Source of the DNA: Limonium bicolor
Lineage: Eukaryota > Streptophyta > Magnoliopsida > Caryophyllales > Plumbaginaceae
Length of the DNA: 64,000 bases
NCBI GenBank assembly: GCA_023374045.1
Contig: CM041777.1
Location: forward strand, 83,694,300-83,758,299
Direction of reading: 5' to 3'
The notes below the pieces were generated by a model, which was not told the origin of the DNA, made no database searches, and saw only the letters and a list, made by a program, of their open reading frames with translations. This document shows, piece after piece, positions 36,301 through 48,675 of this stretch (position 1 is its first letter; every line of letters begins with the position of its first letter). A program made the translations under genes and the position numbers.

Positions 36301-37510
36301 ACAGTTGGATGTGGATAATGCATTTCTGCATGGTTATCTGGAGGAAGATGTTTTTATTAAGCAACCAGCTGGTTTTGTGAACAAGGAAAATCCCACTCAT
36401 GTTTGCAAACTAAAACGTGCTCTCTATGGCCTCAAACAGAGCCCTAGGGCCTGGTTCTCACGCCTGAGTTCCTACCTAGTTCATATTGGCTTCACGACAT
36501 CTCATTCAGATCCCTCTCTGTTTATCTACAAGAATGGATCAGATCTGGTTTATCTCTTGGTGTATGTTGATGATGTTGTTCTTACTGGCTCTAGGGAATC
36601 TCTCCTCACTAGCCTCATCACCTCTCTGGCTAGAGAATTTCCTATCAAGGATCTAGGGCCTATTCATTTCTTTCTGGGCATACAGGTTTCCAGAAACCCT
36701 AGTGGTCTCTTTCTGTCACAGAAAAGATATATCGGTGATCTTCTATCTAACAACAACATGCAGAATTGTAAACCAGTGTCTACACCTATGCAAGACTCTA
36801 CTATCCTAGACAACACAGAGACACCAGAAATCTCAAATGTCACCCAATATCGCAGTGTTATTGGCAGCTTGCAATATCTGGCCTTCACCAGGCCAGACAT
36901 CGGTTATGCGGTGAATAAACTCAGTCAATACATGCATTCTCCTCATGAAATACATTGGACTGCAGCTAAAAGGGTACTTCGTTACCTGAGCGGGACTTTG
37001 GACTTGGGTCTCCATTTCTCTGCCGCTCCTCTGGGTGAACTCCGGGTGTACTCTGACGCGGACTGGGCTGGTTCCCATTGTGACCGCCGCTCTACATCTG
37101 GCTATCTCATCTTCTTTGGAAACAGCCTTGTCTCCTGGAGCTCGCGCAAACAGCAAACCGTTGCTCGATCATCTACCGAGGCGGAATATAAATCATTGGC
37201 CCTTGCCACAGCAGAAACAATTTGGATTCAAAATCTGTTGGGAGAATTAGGGATTTTGCTAAAGAAAAGTCCAATCTTGATGTGCGACAATTTGGGGGCA
37301 ACTTACCTCGCGTCGAATCCTGTCTTCCATAGCAGGGCCAAGCACATCGCAGTGGATTTCTTCTTCGTGCGTGAACGTGTGCGTGCTGGGTGTCTTCGCA
37401 TCGCTTTTGTTCCCACGGCTGAGTAGATTGCGGACATACTGACTAAAACCCTAGATCGGGGACGATTTGGGATTCTTCGATCTCAACTGGCTCTTCTCAG
37501 CTCCCGTTGA
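33332..37510 (+). pseudogene. copia Gag-Pol polyprotein with three nonsense codons
   Basis: One frame throughout, broken only by TGA at 34115, TAG at 34421 and TAG at 37424; the original stop is TGA at 37508. Gag (UBN2-type) occupies 33440-34060. The zinc knuckle CQICHKRGHDALIC is at about 34234. The protease motif ADSGASNHF is at about 34380. GAG-pre-integrase RLGHPS is at about 34800. The integrase core has IQTDNGGEF and a catalytic Glu in NGSVES. RT has LDVDNAFLHG and YVDDVVLTG. RNase H has DADWAGS and SSTEAEY. No frameshift is seen in 4.2 kb, so decay is by substitutions only. The third stop follows VPTAE, where related elements have Gln. Confidence 0.95.
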
Positions 37511-37523
37511 CATCGCGGGGGAA

Positions 37524-37726
37524 TATTAGACTATATGGGCTGTGTGGGCCTCTCTCTCAATCTAACCCATTGTTATAGTCTCAGTCCAGTCTATCGTTTG
37601 AGTCTGTTTTACTCTTCTATTCTAAGTGTCTGTAGCTTATAAATACAGTACCGTATCATCATAATAATACAACACACGAAGCATACATTTTACCCTATTG
37701 TTCCATCGGTTACTATACTTCTTCTA
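37524..37726 (+). repeat. 3' LTR of the copia element
   Basis: 203 bp, same length as the 5' LTR, followed by the CTCAC duplication. By eye it shows about nine substitutions against the 5' LTR, four of them clustered near its end. Confidence 0.93.
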
Positions 37727-37731
37727 CTCAC

Positions 37732-40700
37732 TATGGGGCCGCGAAAAGGAATGATTGGTTTCTTACTGGTTGCATACGTGCTGGTTCTTCCCATGTGATT
37801 GTATTTCCCCCCTTCAAAGGACATTGTGTTACGTGTTTACCTTCGGTTGTTTAAATGTTGGTACGTTATTAGTAGTTTCTTCCTTGTTTATGTTTGATTC
37901 TCTTGTTAGTTATGATATTTGACTACAGGTTAGATGAGCTTTTCAAAACTTTGTTTGTGTTGCTTGGTGGGTTGTTTGGGAAGATCCACTTATTTTGTCG
38001 GGCTGCTTAGTTAGAGCAGGATATTCTGGCTGGTTTTGTCCATATAAATGTTGTTATGGCAGTGTTCCATGAGAACACCTTGCGAAAAGCAGTGGGACTA
38101 TGTTGGAAGTTGACATCTTGTAGTGTATTGGATTGGATGTAATCTTGCCCGTACCATGTATGTTTGATCTATCTAATGAAAGTGCCTTTGATTTTGAAAA
38201 ATATATATTTGTAATTAGAACCGTAGTAGCAGAAATAAATACTTCATCTGAAAACTAATATTATTTTAGCTCTTAAATGAGCACCTAAAAAAAGGTCTTA
38301 ATCTAGAAACTAGCAGATGGTTGTAACTGATATACGAAGATGATAGTTTACTTAGAAAGATCTAGTTAATAAGAAACTTAGACAAGCAATGATAAGTTTG
38401 TTGTTGTAGATATTTGTATATGACACATTACCTAGTTTAGATAATTTTTAGTGATTTTTGAAGTTGATAACTATTTAGAAATAAATAAGAATTAGAAAGG
38501 TCAACAAAAAGTATGGAATGGTTGATTCAATCTGGTCTCCTCAATCCTAAAATCAACAAATTATTGGCCTAAACCTAATTTGATTGAGTCTAAAATAATC
38601 GAGATCCAAATCTACCTAAAACTTTTGTGACAAAAACCTTATATTTGTTGAACTTGAATGGCTCAAACCGAGAAATAACTAAATTTGACATTAAATGATC
38701 TAACCTGAACATGAACGGGTGACCGATTTTCCTAGTTTACTTTTATGCTAACCAAGTCTTTAATTTAATTTGTTAACTTTATGTATTCCCCTATCAAATT
38801 TATTATTAGGTTTTTTGATGCTTTTATGAGACACTAAATTCACATGAAAAAGAGACACACGAGATTATTTTTTTGCTATAAATTATCTACGTCCACTAGA
38901 CAAAAATGATTTCGTTAAGTTTCTAAGCATTACAATATTAGTTGAGATAAATACCCAGCCCAATATATTCTTCTATATGTTTCTTTTTGGTGTCCTGAAG
39001 ATGCACACCTTTGACTCTATGGATTACCGATCTCATATAGGCAATTACTAGCTTTATCATTACCCAATAAATAACCTTGTTATATCACCCCTAATAAAAC
39101 ATTACAAGTTACACATCAATGATGGTAACATCTCATTAACAAAAAATTAAGTATCCTAAATAAAAACTCTTCTAAAGATGCAAAAAAACCAAACAAATTG
39201 CCTTCTCCACTTGTCAAATAAGGGCGTCCATAGGTGGGACTCCCACTCTAGGATGATTCTACATTCTTCTGACAACGGACACTCATCAGGATAAGCTCGT
39301 CCTCTGGTTAGACAACTATGTCCCGCTAGTTAGATTTTACCGACTCTCAATCAAACATACCCCTATCAACAAATTCTAAATTATCTATTCTCGCATCCTT
39401 GAGTTATAACCTTTCACAAATACATCATTCATACCAAAATCCATCTAAAATACTCATAAAACATTCTGATAGTTATAATGTTAAAAGACACCAACTAATA
39501 CAAGTCATAACACTGTTCAACTTCCATCAACTAAAACTAACCTTATATTAGTCATCATACATCTCCGACTTGATACATCATATCCACTACACAAGGCTCA
39601 ATGTTTGTCACTTGCACAACTCTCTCATAAAATTATGAAGTGATCACATCATATATGATTAACATAACCTAATCTGAAATCTATCCGTGAACATATTTAC
39701 TAGTTATTCCAACAACCAATACATCCCCAACATCCACACATCTTACACTAACTTTTTTGAGACTCTCTTGCATTAATGGAAAATGACTATTATAATGTCC
39801 TCTCTCTTGACAATCACAACACTTCATCTTGATCATATCACCTTTGTCTTTCCTCCTCAATCATACTACCATGAGTAGTCAAAGCATCTTGATCGTTCAA
39901 TGAAGCTAAAATACTTAATGCACTAGATTAAGGGGGGGGGGGGAATAGGCTAGAGATGGACCTTTTTTAAAAAATTTGGTGTGACTCATACAGATAATGC
40001 GAATGCTATAGGGTAATAGACTTAGATAAGGTTGAATGGATATTTTACTTATGATATATAATATTGCAATGCTTGCCACACAACACCTTGTGCGTGATCC
40101 TCCACTTACACTGTAACCTCTTACAAATAGGAGTTCATCCTATACTACACCTAGTACAAATATCAGAATCGAACTCTGTCTAATTCAGACAACCACAGTG
40201 ACACACACTATGCACAACCTTTATGTATCACACTAGGACATCCCACACCACACTTGGACACAAACACAAATCAAGAAAATAGTATTCTAGAACAATTCAT
40301 AGAATTAGAGGAACTCCTACTTTTGGATGCAGAGAATACCTAATACAATCTAAGGAAAATTTTCCCTAACTTAGATGATCTAGAAGAGATGCTCTAGAAT
40401 TTTGGACTTCTGTCACAACTCAGACAATGGTGTAGGAAGTTATTCATTGAAGCTTTGGTGTTGCAAACTTGAACTCTCTTTTAAATTGGCTTACACTTCA
40501 GAGTTGTACTTCTTCTTTTCTCTCTTTTACACTAATCGGATTCTCTCTCTTCAAGTGGTAAACCTAACACGGTTAGCTTTCATTTATTTATACAGGGGTT
40601 ACTAGGCCTGCTAACTTATTAAACTTTGCTTCCATTATGATTTTAGAGGCCCTTGATTGATGTACAAGGTTTTATCCTCTTTCTAGATTAAAGTCATGCT

Positions 40701-40929
40701 TTTATGCACATATTAATTCTGATTGGAGCATATGCCATGTCTCTTTCTCAGACTTATGTCACACTTTTGTCTAATTTTCCTTTTTGGCTAAAAGTCAAAT
40801 CAGATACTTTGTTATTGATGTATACATAATACGGATATCATTGCGTCTGACCTTGATATGGGAGATGAAAGCGATGGCTTGACTTATCTCACCGCCTTTG
40901 AGAAAGCCTTTAGATTTCTCATTGGACTC
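37732..40929. other. Gene-poor region; LINE tail, LTR-like tract with a 12-G run
   Basis: 37732-38190 may be the 3' end of the LINE-like element interrupted by the copia insertion. From about 39900 the sequence resembles an LTR of another old copia-type element, including twelve G at 39932-39943 followed by AATAGGC. No ORF longer than about 70 residues shows a recognisable domain. Confidence 0.4.
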
Positions 40930-40934
40930 AAATA

Positions 40935-41061
40935 TGTGAGAGTGATTAGTTAAAAAGCCTTGAGAGGTTACCTCCATATTGGAGAGTATATATGTGTACA
41001 AGAGGAGTGCTAGTGATAAATAAGATAAGTAAATAAATACATAAAAGTAATTATTCTAACA
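40935..41061 (-). repeat. 3' LTR of the minus-strand copia
   Basis: 127 bp, preceded on the minus strand by the purine-rich GGCTGCTGGGGC. Confidence 0.9.
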
Positions 41062-44000
41062 GCCCCAGCAGCCGATCCCGGAGGATTCCGGAGGCAGAAA
41101 CTGTTCTAAAATCTAAGAACAATGGTGATGGTAACATTTTTGTCATAATATCCGCAAACTGATGTGTAGTAGGAACGTGAAACACTCGTGCATGTCCCAG
41201 TATAACCTTTTCCTGGATGAAGTGAATGTCAATTTCAATGTGTTTGGTCCGCTGCTGTTGTACCGGGTTGAAGGACATGTAGACGGAGCTGAAATTATCG
41301 TAAAAGTCAATGGTCACTTCCTTGGATGAAATGTGAAGTTCTTGTAGGAGGTTGCAGATCCAACATGATTTAGCAATGGAATTCGCAACCGCTCGATGCT
41401 TAGCTTCAATGTTGGAGCGTGACCCGGTTGACTCGCGTTTGGACAAACAGGAGAAGAGGTAGGAGCCGAGAAACATACAATACTCAGATGTGGAACGACG
41501 AGTGTTAGGACAGCCACTCCAATCTGCGTCTGAGTAGACGATGAGTTGATCGGAGTCGGTGGGAACAATGCTGAGGTAGAGAGTGAGTGTGTCTTTGATG
41601 TAGTAGAGGAAGCGTTTGAGGACATTGAAGTGAGCTTCGCATGGGTCGTGCATGTAAGGATAACATTGCTGAACTGCATAACTAATGTCTTGATGAGTGA
41701 AGGTAAGGCATTTGAGTGCACTGGATAAGGAACGAAAGGCGGTGGGGTTCATGATTTTGGGGTCGGCGTTTGCACTGAGTTTGGCATACGTGTCTACGGG
41801 CGTCTTGCAGGGGTTGCAGAACTCTATACCAAATCGTAGGAGAACATCCTTGACATATGCGGTTTGAATGAGGTGAAGGTTGGAGTTGTGTGGAGTAACT
41901 GAGATGTCAAGAAAGTAGTGAAGTGGATCTCGATCAGTCATGGAGAATTCAATGCTAAGAGTGGAGATGATTTTGTGGAGGAAGGATGCGGTGGAGGTAG
42001 TGAGAATGATGTCGTCAACATAAACTATTCAATGAACCTGGTGGTTACCTCGGTGCAAGATGAACAAGGATGGGCCAGATCGACAGCCCTTAGATCCCAA
42101 TCGAGTGATAGAGGTTGTAAATTGGTGGTACCAAGAACACGGTTCTTGTTTGAGGCCATATAGAGCTTTCCAGAGTTTGTAGACAGGGTGTGAAAATTAT
42201 GGGTGAATAGTACCAATGTGACGAAATCACGCACAACCCAGCGGGATTTGTAACGTGTAAGTTTTTCCATCTGCGTCATATTTGTGATGAAATAACAACT
42301 TGGCAGAAACAACGTTAGAATTTGGGGAACACAAAACTAGATCCCATGTCCAACTCTTAATCAGGGCATCGTACTCTTCTTTCATAGAATTGTACCAATG
42401 GGGATGCTGAAAAGCAGTTTTGTAGTTGGAGGGAAGAAGGGGAGTTATGGCATTTATGTTGAAAATATGTTTTGGTTTGGTGATGCCGGACTTGGATCGA
42501 GTGATCATGGGTAGAGTGTCTAGGGGAATTGGGATGAGAGGTAGAGGTGGTGGGGGAGTGGGTTGGATTTGGTGAGGGGTCGGTGGTGGGTTGAGGAGTT
42601 ATTGACCGTGAAAAGAGGTATAATGGATTGTGGTGTGTGTAGGTGTAGTAGGTGATGGCTTGTGGCTCGACTAGAGGTGATGTCTGATGAGCCGATAGGA
42701 GGAAGTAGAGGTGGGAGAAGTGTTGGTTGTGTTTGTTGAAGTGTTGAGCAGAAGTGAGGAAGAGAGGGAGGGTGGACCGACTAGGTTGTTAGGGCATGTG
42801 GGAGAACACAGAGGAAGTGTGGAGGAGTTTGTTACATGTGCATAAGATTGAGTTAAAGGAGAACGTGAGCGAGTCAGGAAGTGGGGAGAGAAATTCGGGG
42901 GTGTTAAGTAGAGGGGTGGGAAAATGGGAGGTGCCAGATCATCAGTGTGGGGGGAGGGTTGACCATATGAAGGGGGAGAAATATTTGAAAAATGGAAAAA
43001 CAGATTCATTGAAGATGACATGTCGAGATATTATTACCTTGTAGTCTGAAGATCCAGACAACGATATCCTTTGTGTTAAGGTTCATAGTTGAGAAAAATG
43101 CATGGTTATGTACAATCCTTGAGTTTGTGTGAGGTAGTGGAGGAAATATTCGGGTAACACAAACATCCAAATGTATCAAGATGGCCATATGTTGGCGCTC
43201 GGTTGTAGAGGTAGGCATAAGGGGTATGGTTTTGTTTGGAGGAGGAAGGTGTGATGTTAAGTAAAAAGGTTGATGTGGTAAGTGCCTCTGCCCAAAATTT
43301 GGGGGGTAGATAACCATAAAAGAGAAGGGTATGAATAGCATTGGTGATTGTGCGTTCATACGTTCGGCCTTGTCGTTTTCCTGGGACATGCATGGGCAAA
43401 AAAAACGTAGCATGGTGTCAGGGGAATGAGATAGGAACGTAACTTATGATTGTCAAATTCTCGTCCATGATCACATTGAATTTGTTTGATTGTACAGTTA
43501 AACTCTATTTGAACGTGTATGTGAAAGTTTTCAAGTGTGTTGGTTGTGTGAGATTTGAGTTTAAGTGGAAACGTTCATATGAGCAGGAAGAAATCATTGA
43601 GAACAACCAAAAATATTTAAAACCACGTATGCTAAGGACGACAGATGTCCATAAGTCGTAATGAATAAGATCAAATGGTTGTGTAGAAATTGAATGTGAA
43701 TGATGAAATGGTAATCGAGTTTGTTTCCTTAATTGACACGCATGACGAACAGGGGATACAAAATTATTGGGGTAAATTAAACGTTGCAAAACTAAAGGTC
43801 AAAGAGTGGAAGGGCTGAAATATGCCAGATGGTGGTGCCATGATAGGGTGATGGTGGTCATGGTGAGGGCAGGAGTGGCGGGCATGGGCGGTGACGTGGA
43901 TGGCATAAATGGGTAGAGCTCGCCTCGGCTATTGCATCGATGGATCATGTTCTTGCTGGATAGATCCTTAATGGAGAAACCAAACAGGTCAAATTCAATA

Positions 44001-45100
44001 AAACAATTATTATCTATGCTAAACCGATGAACGAAAATCAAGTTCTTGATTAAATAGGGATTTACAAGGACGTTACGAAGATAAAATTTAGGCGAGGAGT
44101 GTAGTTGTACGTTACCGACTTTGGTGATGGGTAGAAATTGGACACTACCCACAATAATATTTGAAGAAGTTTAGTGTCCAGGATTAGGAACGGAAGATAC
44201 TATACTTGCAGTGGGACTCATATGAGATGAAGCTCTGGTGTCCATATACCATGATGAGTTAATGGGACAGGGTGGAAGTGTTAGAGCATTCATAGCATTG
44301 ACCAAACTTTATTGATCCCACGAGGGTGCAGTCTGTTGATGAAGAATCGCCTGTAGAGGTGTTGATTGTCGTGGACCTAGAAGATCGAGGGAGGACCAAG
44401 CAAGAGACCACTGTTGTTGGTTATTGAACAAATTCTACAAAAGTGTTGTTGAAGGGAGACATGTCCTTGTGAGCCACGGCTGGGCCTCGACCACCACGGC
44501 CACGTCGGTTTTTACGGTGATTGGATGAAGGTGAGGTTGGAATTGGGATTGGTGGTGGAGTCGAAGGAGGAAAGAATGTTGGTGGCCGCGTTGATGGTGG
44601 TGGCGTTGTGTGGTACAGTGGTGAGGAGGGTTGTGGTAGATATGGAGGAGGTGTTTTGACATGTTTCTTCAAGAATGAGACTGCTCCGAACCTATTGGAA
44701 GGTGGGGAAAGGACGTTGAAATTGGATAATGTCGTGGAGATTTGAAAACGAGTCGTTGAGACTAGTGATTGTTTGGAGAACAAGGTTTTCATCAAAAGAC
44801 AAGATTGTCGACATCGGCAAGAGCGTCAACAAGAGTTTTCAACTGCATACAATATTCATTAATCGTAATGGAGCCATGGTGGAGACCGCGGAACTCCTCT
44901 TCAAGTTGGATAGTGCAAGCTTTCTTGTTATCCCAAAATAGATCCTCAATCGTGGTCCAGACTTTGTAGGCAGTGGCGTGGTGCACAAGATAAGACTAAA
45001 TATTTTCAGATGAATGGTCGTGTAGATCCATGAGAGGACGGTGAAGTCAAGATGCGCCTAACTGTCATTAATGGAGGGAGAAGTGTCGTCGACATGGTTA
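41062..45100 (-). pseudogene. copia Gag-Pol remnants
   Basis: Read from right to left. Gag piece with KVWTTIEDLFWDNK (about 44950-44800). A Pro/His-rich linker (44795-44430). GAG-pre-integrase KNLIFVHRFSID (about 44040). Integrase pieces with HYDLW, TYERTITNAIHTLL and YGHLDTFGC (43789-43110). RT start EEYDALIKSWTWDLV (about 42390). RT/RNase H as one long open frame 41941-41051 with YSDADWSGCPNTRRST and FADIMTK. At least six frame breaks are present, so no full product is possible. The RNase H block SRSNIEAKHRAVA has lost the canonical STEAEY. Confidence 0.93.
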
Positions 45101-45462
45101 AGAAGGTTGAATTTTCTATGTGATACGAGAAACATGTGACGCCACAACACATAATTCTGTGGGGATTGGGTTAATTCAATGCGGATGTGATTGGTTATGG
45201 AACTAACATGTAGGGCTTGGTAGACGGAAATGGCAGTGGGAGAGGAAGGAATGGTGGTGGTGTTGGTATTGATATGTGGGGGGGGGGATTAGAGTTGCGG
45301 CAAGAAAAATCAAGCACGGTGTGTTCGGATGCCGCTGGAGATCCGGGATCAGCCACGGGGAAGAGGAGTAACGCAGGGAAGAAGATGAGAAAACCGAAAT
45401 TTGTTAATAGTGGGGAGGGAAAATAGGATTGTGAGAGAGAAGAGAGGATTAGGCTGATACCA

Positions 45463-45593
45463 TGTGAGAGTAATTAGTTAAACAAACTTGAGAGGTTACC
45501 ATTATATTAAGGAGTATGTATGTGTACAAGAGAAGTGCTAGAGATAAATAAGATAAGTAAAAATAAATACATAAAACTAACTATTTTATAACA
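45463..45593 (-). repeat. 5' LTR of the minus-strand copia
   Basis: 131 bp, four bases longer than its partner through small insertions near its inner A-rich part. Confidence 0.9.
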
Positions 45594-45598
45594 AAATA

Positions 45599-46099
45599 CA
45601 AATAATGTATGCTTTAAGAAAGAGAGTTAGATAATATACTTTATAGTAGACATATTTAAAACTCAATAAAGGGTGTTTTAATAGATGCCTTGCCTTTAAA
45701 ACCACGACGAGAATCCATAGCCTTCTTGAAGATCATGTATAATATCTAAAAAGCACCATAGTTTTATCATTAAAGAGCAAATTACATTTAAAATGGTTAC
45801 ACAAGGGCAGTAAAGAACAAAGCAAAGGCACTTTCCCAATAATTCATCTACTAATGATAGATCATGTTCCTTCTATCTTACACAATATTAATGAGCTAAT
45901 TGATGTATTTCTTAGATTATATTCTTACTTCATCCAGCAATCTTGTAGATGACACCAGTGCCCCACCTTGTTTATTGATAAGTGGTAAAAATATACATTT
46001 ATAAGGTTTATATTCACCAGCATTTTACTTATTAGGTTATAACCTATCTTCACCACTTTATAGAGTATTTTGTGATTATTAGTGACCTTATACATTTTG
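45599..46099. other. AT-rich intergenic region, nothing recognised
   Basis: Continues the sequence interrupted by the minus-strand copia (joins 40929 across the AAATA duplication). No ORF. Confidence 0.45.
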
Positions 46100-47385
46100 G
46101 TAACAATATAGGTAAAAGCTCATTGCCGCATGAACGAATGATGAAAAGGAGATATTCGGGTGTCTGACCGAGACCTTGGGATGCGTGTCACGAGATTAGA
46201 GATCAAGACGGGATCAAACGGAAGCAAAACAACCATTCTGGTGCATCTTTCTTGTCCAGGTCTATAGAATTGGTCCAATCATTGGGTGAACCTTTTGCTT
46301 TTTTGGATCTTGGTTCGGGTATATGTCCAAGTACACAAACCCAAACCAATGATCGAGCGAACCTTCTGCCTCTTTTGGAGGTTGGTCTGGGTAAACAAAC
46401 CCGAACCAACCCAACACTAACGTTTACGTCTCTTTTTCAACCTGGTCCGGATATGTGCTTAAATGATAAACCCAGACCCAGCATCAGTGAGCGAGAATAG
46501 GCCACAACAGTGAGGTCCAAGTGTTTTCCCTGGACGGAAACCAGGACCACACACAAAACACGAAATTGAATTCTGCTAAATGAGGGGTAAAATATTCAAT
46601 TTCTTCATCTCCGCACCATAGAGCCCATTCGATAATAGTGAGAGGCAGCAAAAAGAAGAGAAAGAAGAGAAGATAAGATAAGAAGAAGAGAAGAAAGAGG
46701 GGTGACCTCACCTCATTCAAAGCTCAACCACCTCTCATTAATGGCTATCTTTTTCTCACTTCTTTCTCTTTACATTTCAATGTCTGAGTAAACCCTAACT
46801 TGTACCTTGGGATGGGGGTATGACCTTAAATCTTCAAACAAGCATGTAATACCTGATTTGCTCAGTATAGTTGTTTTGTCTCTTTAAATTCATTGAATGT
46901 GCTATATTGATCACCTATGCGCATTTGAAGTTTCTCCTAATTTCATACATATGTGATTTAGGAATTTTGGCCAAGATAGAGATAAACCCTAGGTTTTGTG
47001 CTCTTTAATTAGATGGTGAATTTTATTGCTATTGCCAAGTACGTGTGCTTAAGGCCATTTAGTAATATAGACCTAAGCCTAATCGAAGGGTTTATTGAGC
47101 TAGATAAGGTTGGCTTGTTCTATGATTTTAGAGAGGCACTAGCATGTTTCTAATAGACAACTAGAGTAAATTAGGATCAAGGCTATGTCTGGGAGTATTT
47201 GGGTGATTACACCTTCCTAGGGTACATTTCTATCCAATTTAGTTTAATTGTTGCTCTTTGTAGTATCAAATCCACACAATCAAGCTTGCCGTTGGCTAAC
47301 CCCACTTTTATTTACTAAACCGTCTAGGAGCACTTGCTCGTAGTTAGAGCTTTGCACTGTTTATATTTCTAGATGCAAGTTTTTG
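46100..47385 (+). mobile_element. LTR remnant of an Athila/Tat-like gypsy element (left copy)
   Basis: Shares an ordered series of blocks with 47679-49180: GGT(T/C)CGGGT...AACCC inverted modules, a GA-rich tract (46640-46700), GTAATACCT(G/A)TTT, AATTTCATACATA, GATTTAGG and AACTAGAGT(A/G)AATTAGGAT. It is followed at about 47388 by TTTTTGGCATCGTTTTCAGGG, resembling the TTTGGCGCCGTTGCCGGGGA sequence next to the LTR in Athila/Tat elements. The exact left border is not determined. Confidence 0.6.
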
Positions 47386-47678
47386 GCATCGTTTTCAGGG
47401 AAAACGATAGTCTCTATCATTTCCCTAGTTTCAGTATTTTAGTTTTAGCTTATTTTTGTTTGTTTTTGTTTTTGGGTATTTTTGTTTATATTTTTCTGTT
47501 CTAATAGCAAAGTGTATCTTATTTTTGTATATTTCAGTACATGTTCTTTCTGTGCATGCAAACACTCGAGCTAGGGGTTATCCACTTGTTAATCTAAGAC
47601 CTTAGCTCGAGCATTCTTTGTTAAGAGCTAGAAGAATAAAAAGAGATATGAGTATGTGATGAGTATCCAAATGAACAT
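47386..47678 (+). other. Short internal remnant between the two related LTRs
   Basis: Starts with the PBS-like GGCATCGTTTTC and continues with a T-rich leader typical of the 5' UTR of Athila/Tat elements. Coding regions are absent, so most of the internal part was lost. Confidence 0.5.
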
Positions 47679-48634
47679 GTTTTAGGGGTGTATTTAGTAT
47701 GTTTTATCAACAATTTTCATGCTCATTTTTTCACTCTAGCTAGTTTTCCTCTACTTTTGTGTTTTATTGGTGTTTTACACATTTATTGCTTAAACAAGAG
47801 GAATAACATAGCTAGGAATAAAGTAGACAAAGAGAGGAACGTGTGGGCGCAAACAGATTCAACTCAGAGCTAGAACGAAGAAGCTAGAGCAAGAACAAAC
47901 TTGAACCAAGTTTTTGAGAGTGGTTCGGGTCTGTGTTCGGGTATACAGACCTGGACCAAAGCAGTGATAAGGCTTCTGGATGATTGTCAGGGTGGTCCGG
48001 GTTTATGTCCGAGTATATAACCTAGACCAAATTAGAGGCGAAGCTATTGAACAATTTTGAGTGTGGTCCGAGTTAGTGTCCGAGTGTTAAACCCGAACCA
48101 GGGGAACACTTGGAATAATATCCGACCAAATGAGCCGGACGCCTCACAAACTGCTCTCGCCTGACAAAATCTCTCACCCTGACAGAATGCTCTGTGTCTG
48201 GTCCATGTATTCTCCAAGGATGGAAACCCGGACCAGGTGAAAGCTACAACAGATGCGCTATTAAAAGAAGAAAAAGAGGAAAGAGAGAGGGGGAGCCGGG
48301 CACACCAGCAACACATAAAAGAAAAGAAGAAGAGGAGAAAAGAAGAAAGAAGAGGAAGGAGAGGAGAAGAAGCCTACCTCCATTGAAGCCATTCTTCTAC
48401 CTTCATAGCTATCTCTTCCTCTTTTTCTCCGATTTTGCTCTAATGCTTGTGTAGACTCCTTGGTACTCTAGGATGAGCGTTTAACCCCAAATCCCCAAAT
48501 TTGGCTTGTAATACCTATTTCACTTAATTTAGTTGTTTTCTCTCTTGAATTTATGGAATGCTCTATGGTTGACCATATTTATGCATTTGTGGTAATGCCT
48601 AATTTCATACATACTTGATTTAGGGATTTAGACC

Positions 48635-48675
<41 letters not shown>

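Larger units (their letters stand above)
33066..37726 (+). mobile_element. Complete Ty1/copia retrotransposon with TA...TA LTRs
   Basis: LTRs of 203 bp (33066-33268 and 37524-37726) differ at about nine positions. Both start TATTAGAC and end CTTCTTCTA. Target duplications CTCAC flank the element (33061-33065 and 37727-37731). A PBS for initiator tRNA-Met (TGGTATCAGAGC, 33269-33280) follows the 5' LTR with no gap, and a purine tract (GCGGGGGAA) precedes the 3' LTR. The gene order Gag-protease-integrase-RT-RNase H marks copia. The short LTRs fit the Ale/Retrofit group, but that lineage is a guess. Confidence 0.97.
40935..45593 (-). mobile_element. Older Ty1/copia retrotransposon, minus strand
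   Basis: Short LTRs at 40935-41061 (127 bp) and 45463-45593 (131 bp) share TGTGAGAGT and GTGTACAAGAG blocks, with over a dozen differences and two small indels. On the element's strand they begin TGTTA and end CACA. AAATA flanks both sides (40930-40934 and 45594-45598). The PBS TGGTATCAGCC lies at 45449-45459 on the minus strand. Coding remnants in copia order run from 45000 down to 41062. Confidence 0.94.

Noticed and set aside
42671..43413. Minus-strand ORFs as independent genes
   Set aside because: They are linker and integrase pieces of the decayed copia polyprotein, not separate genes.
46203..46720. Overlapping ORFs of about 70-80 residues
   Set aside because: They come from the inverted modules and GA-rich tract of an LTR remnant.
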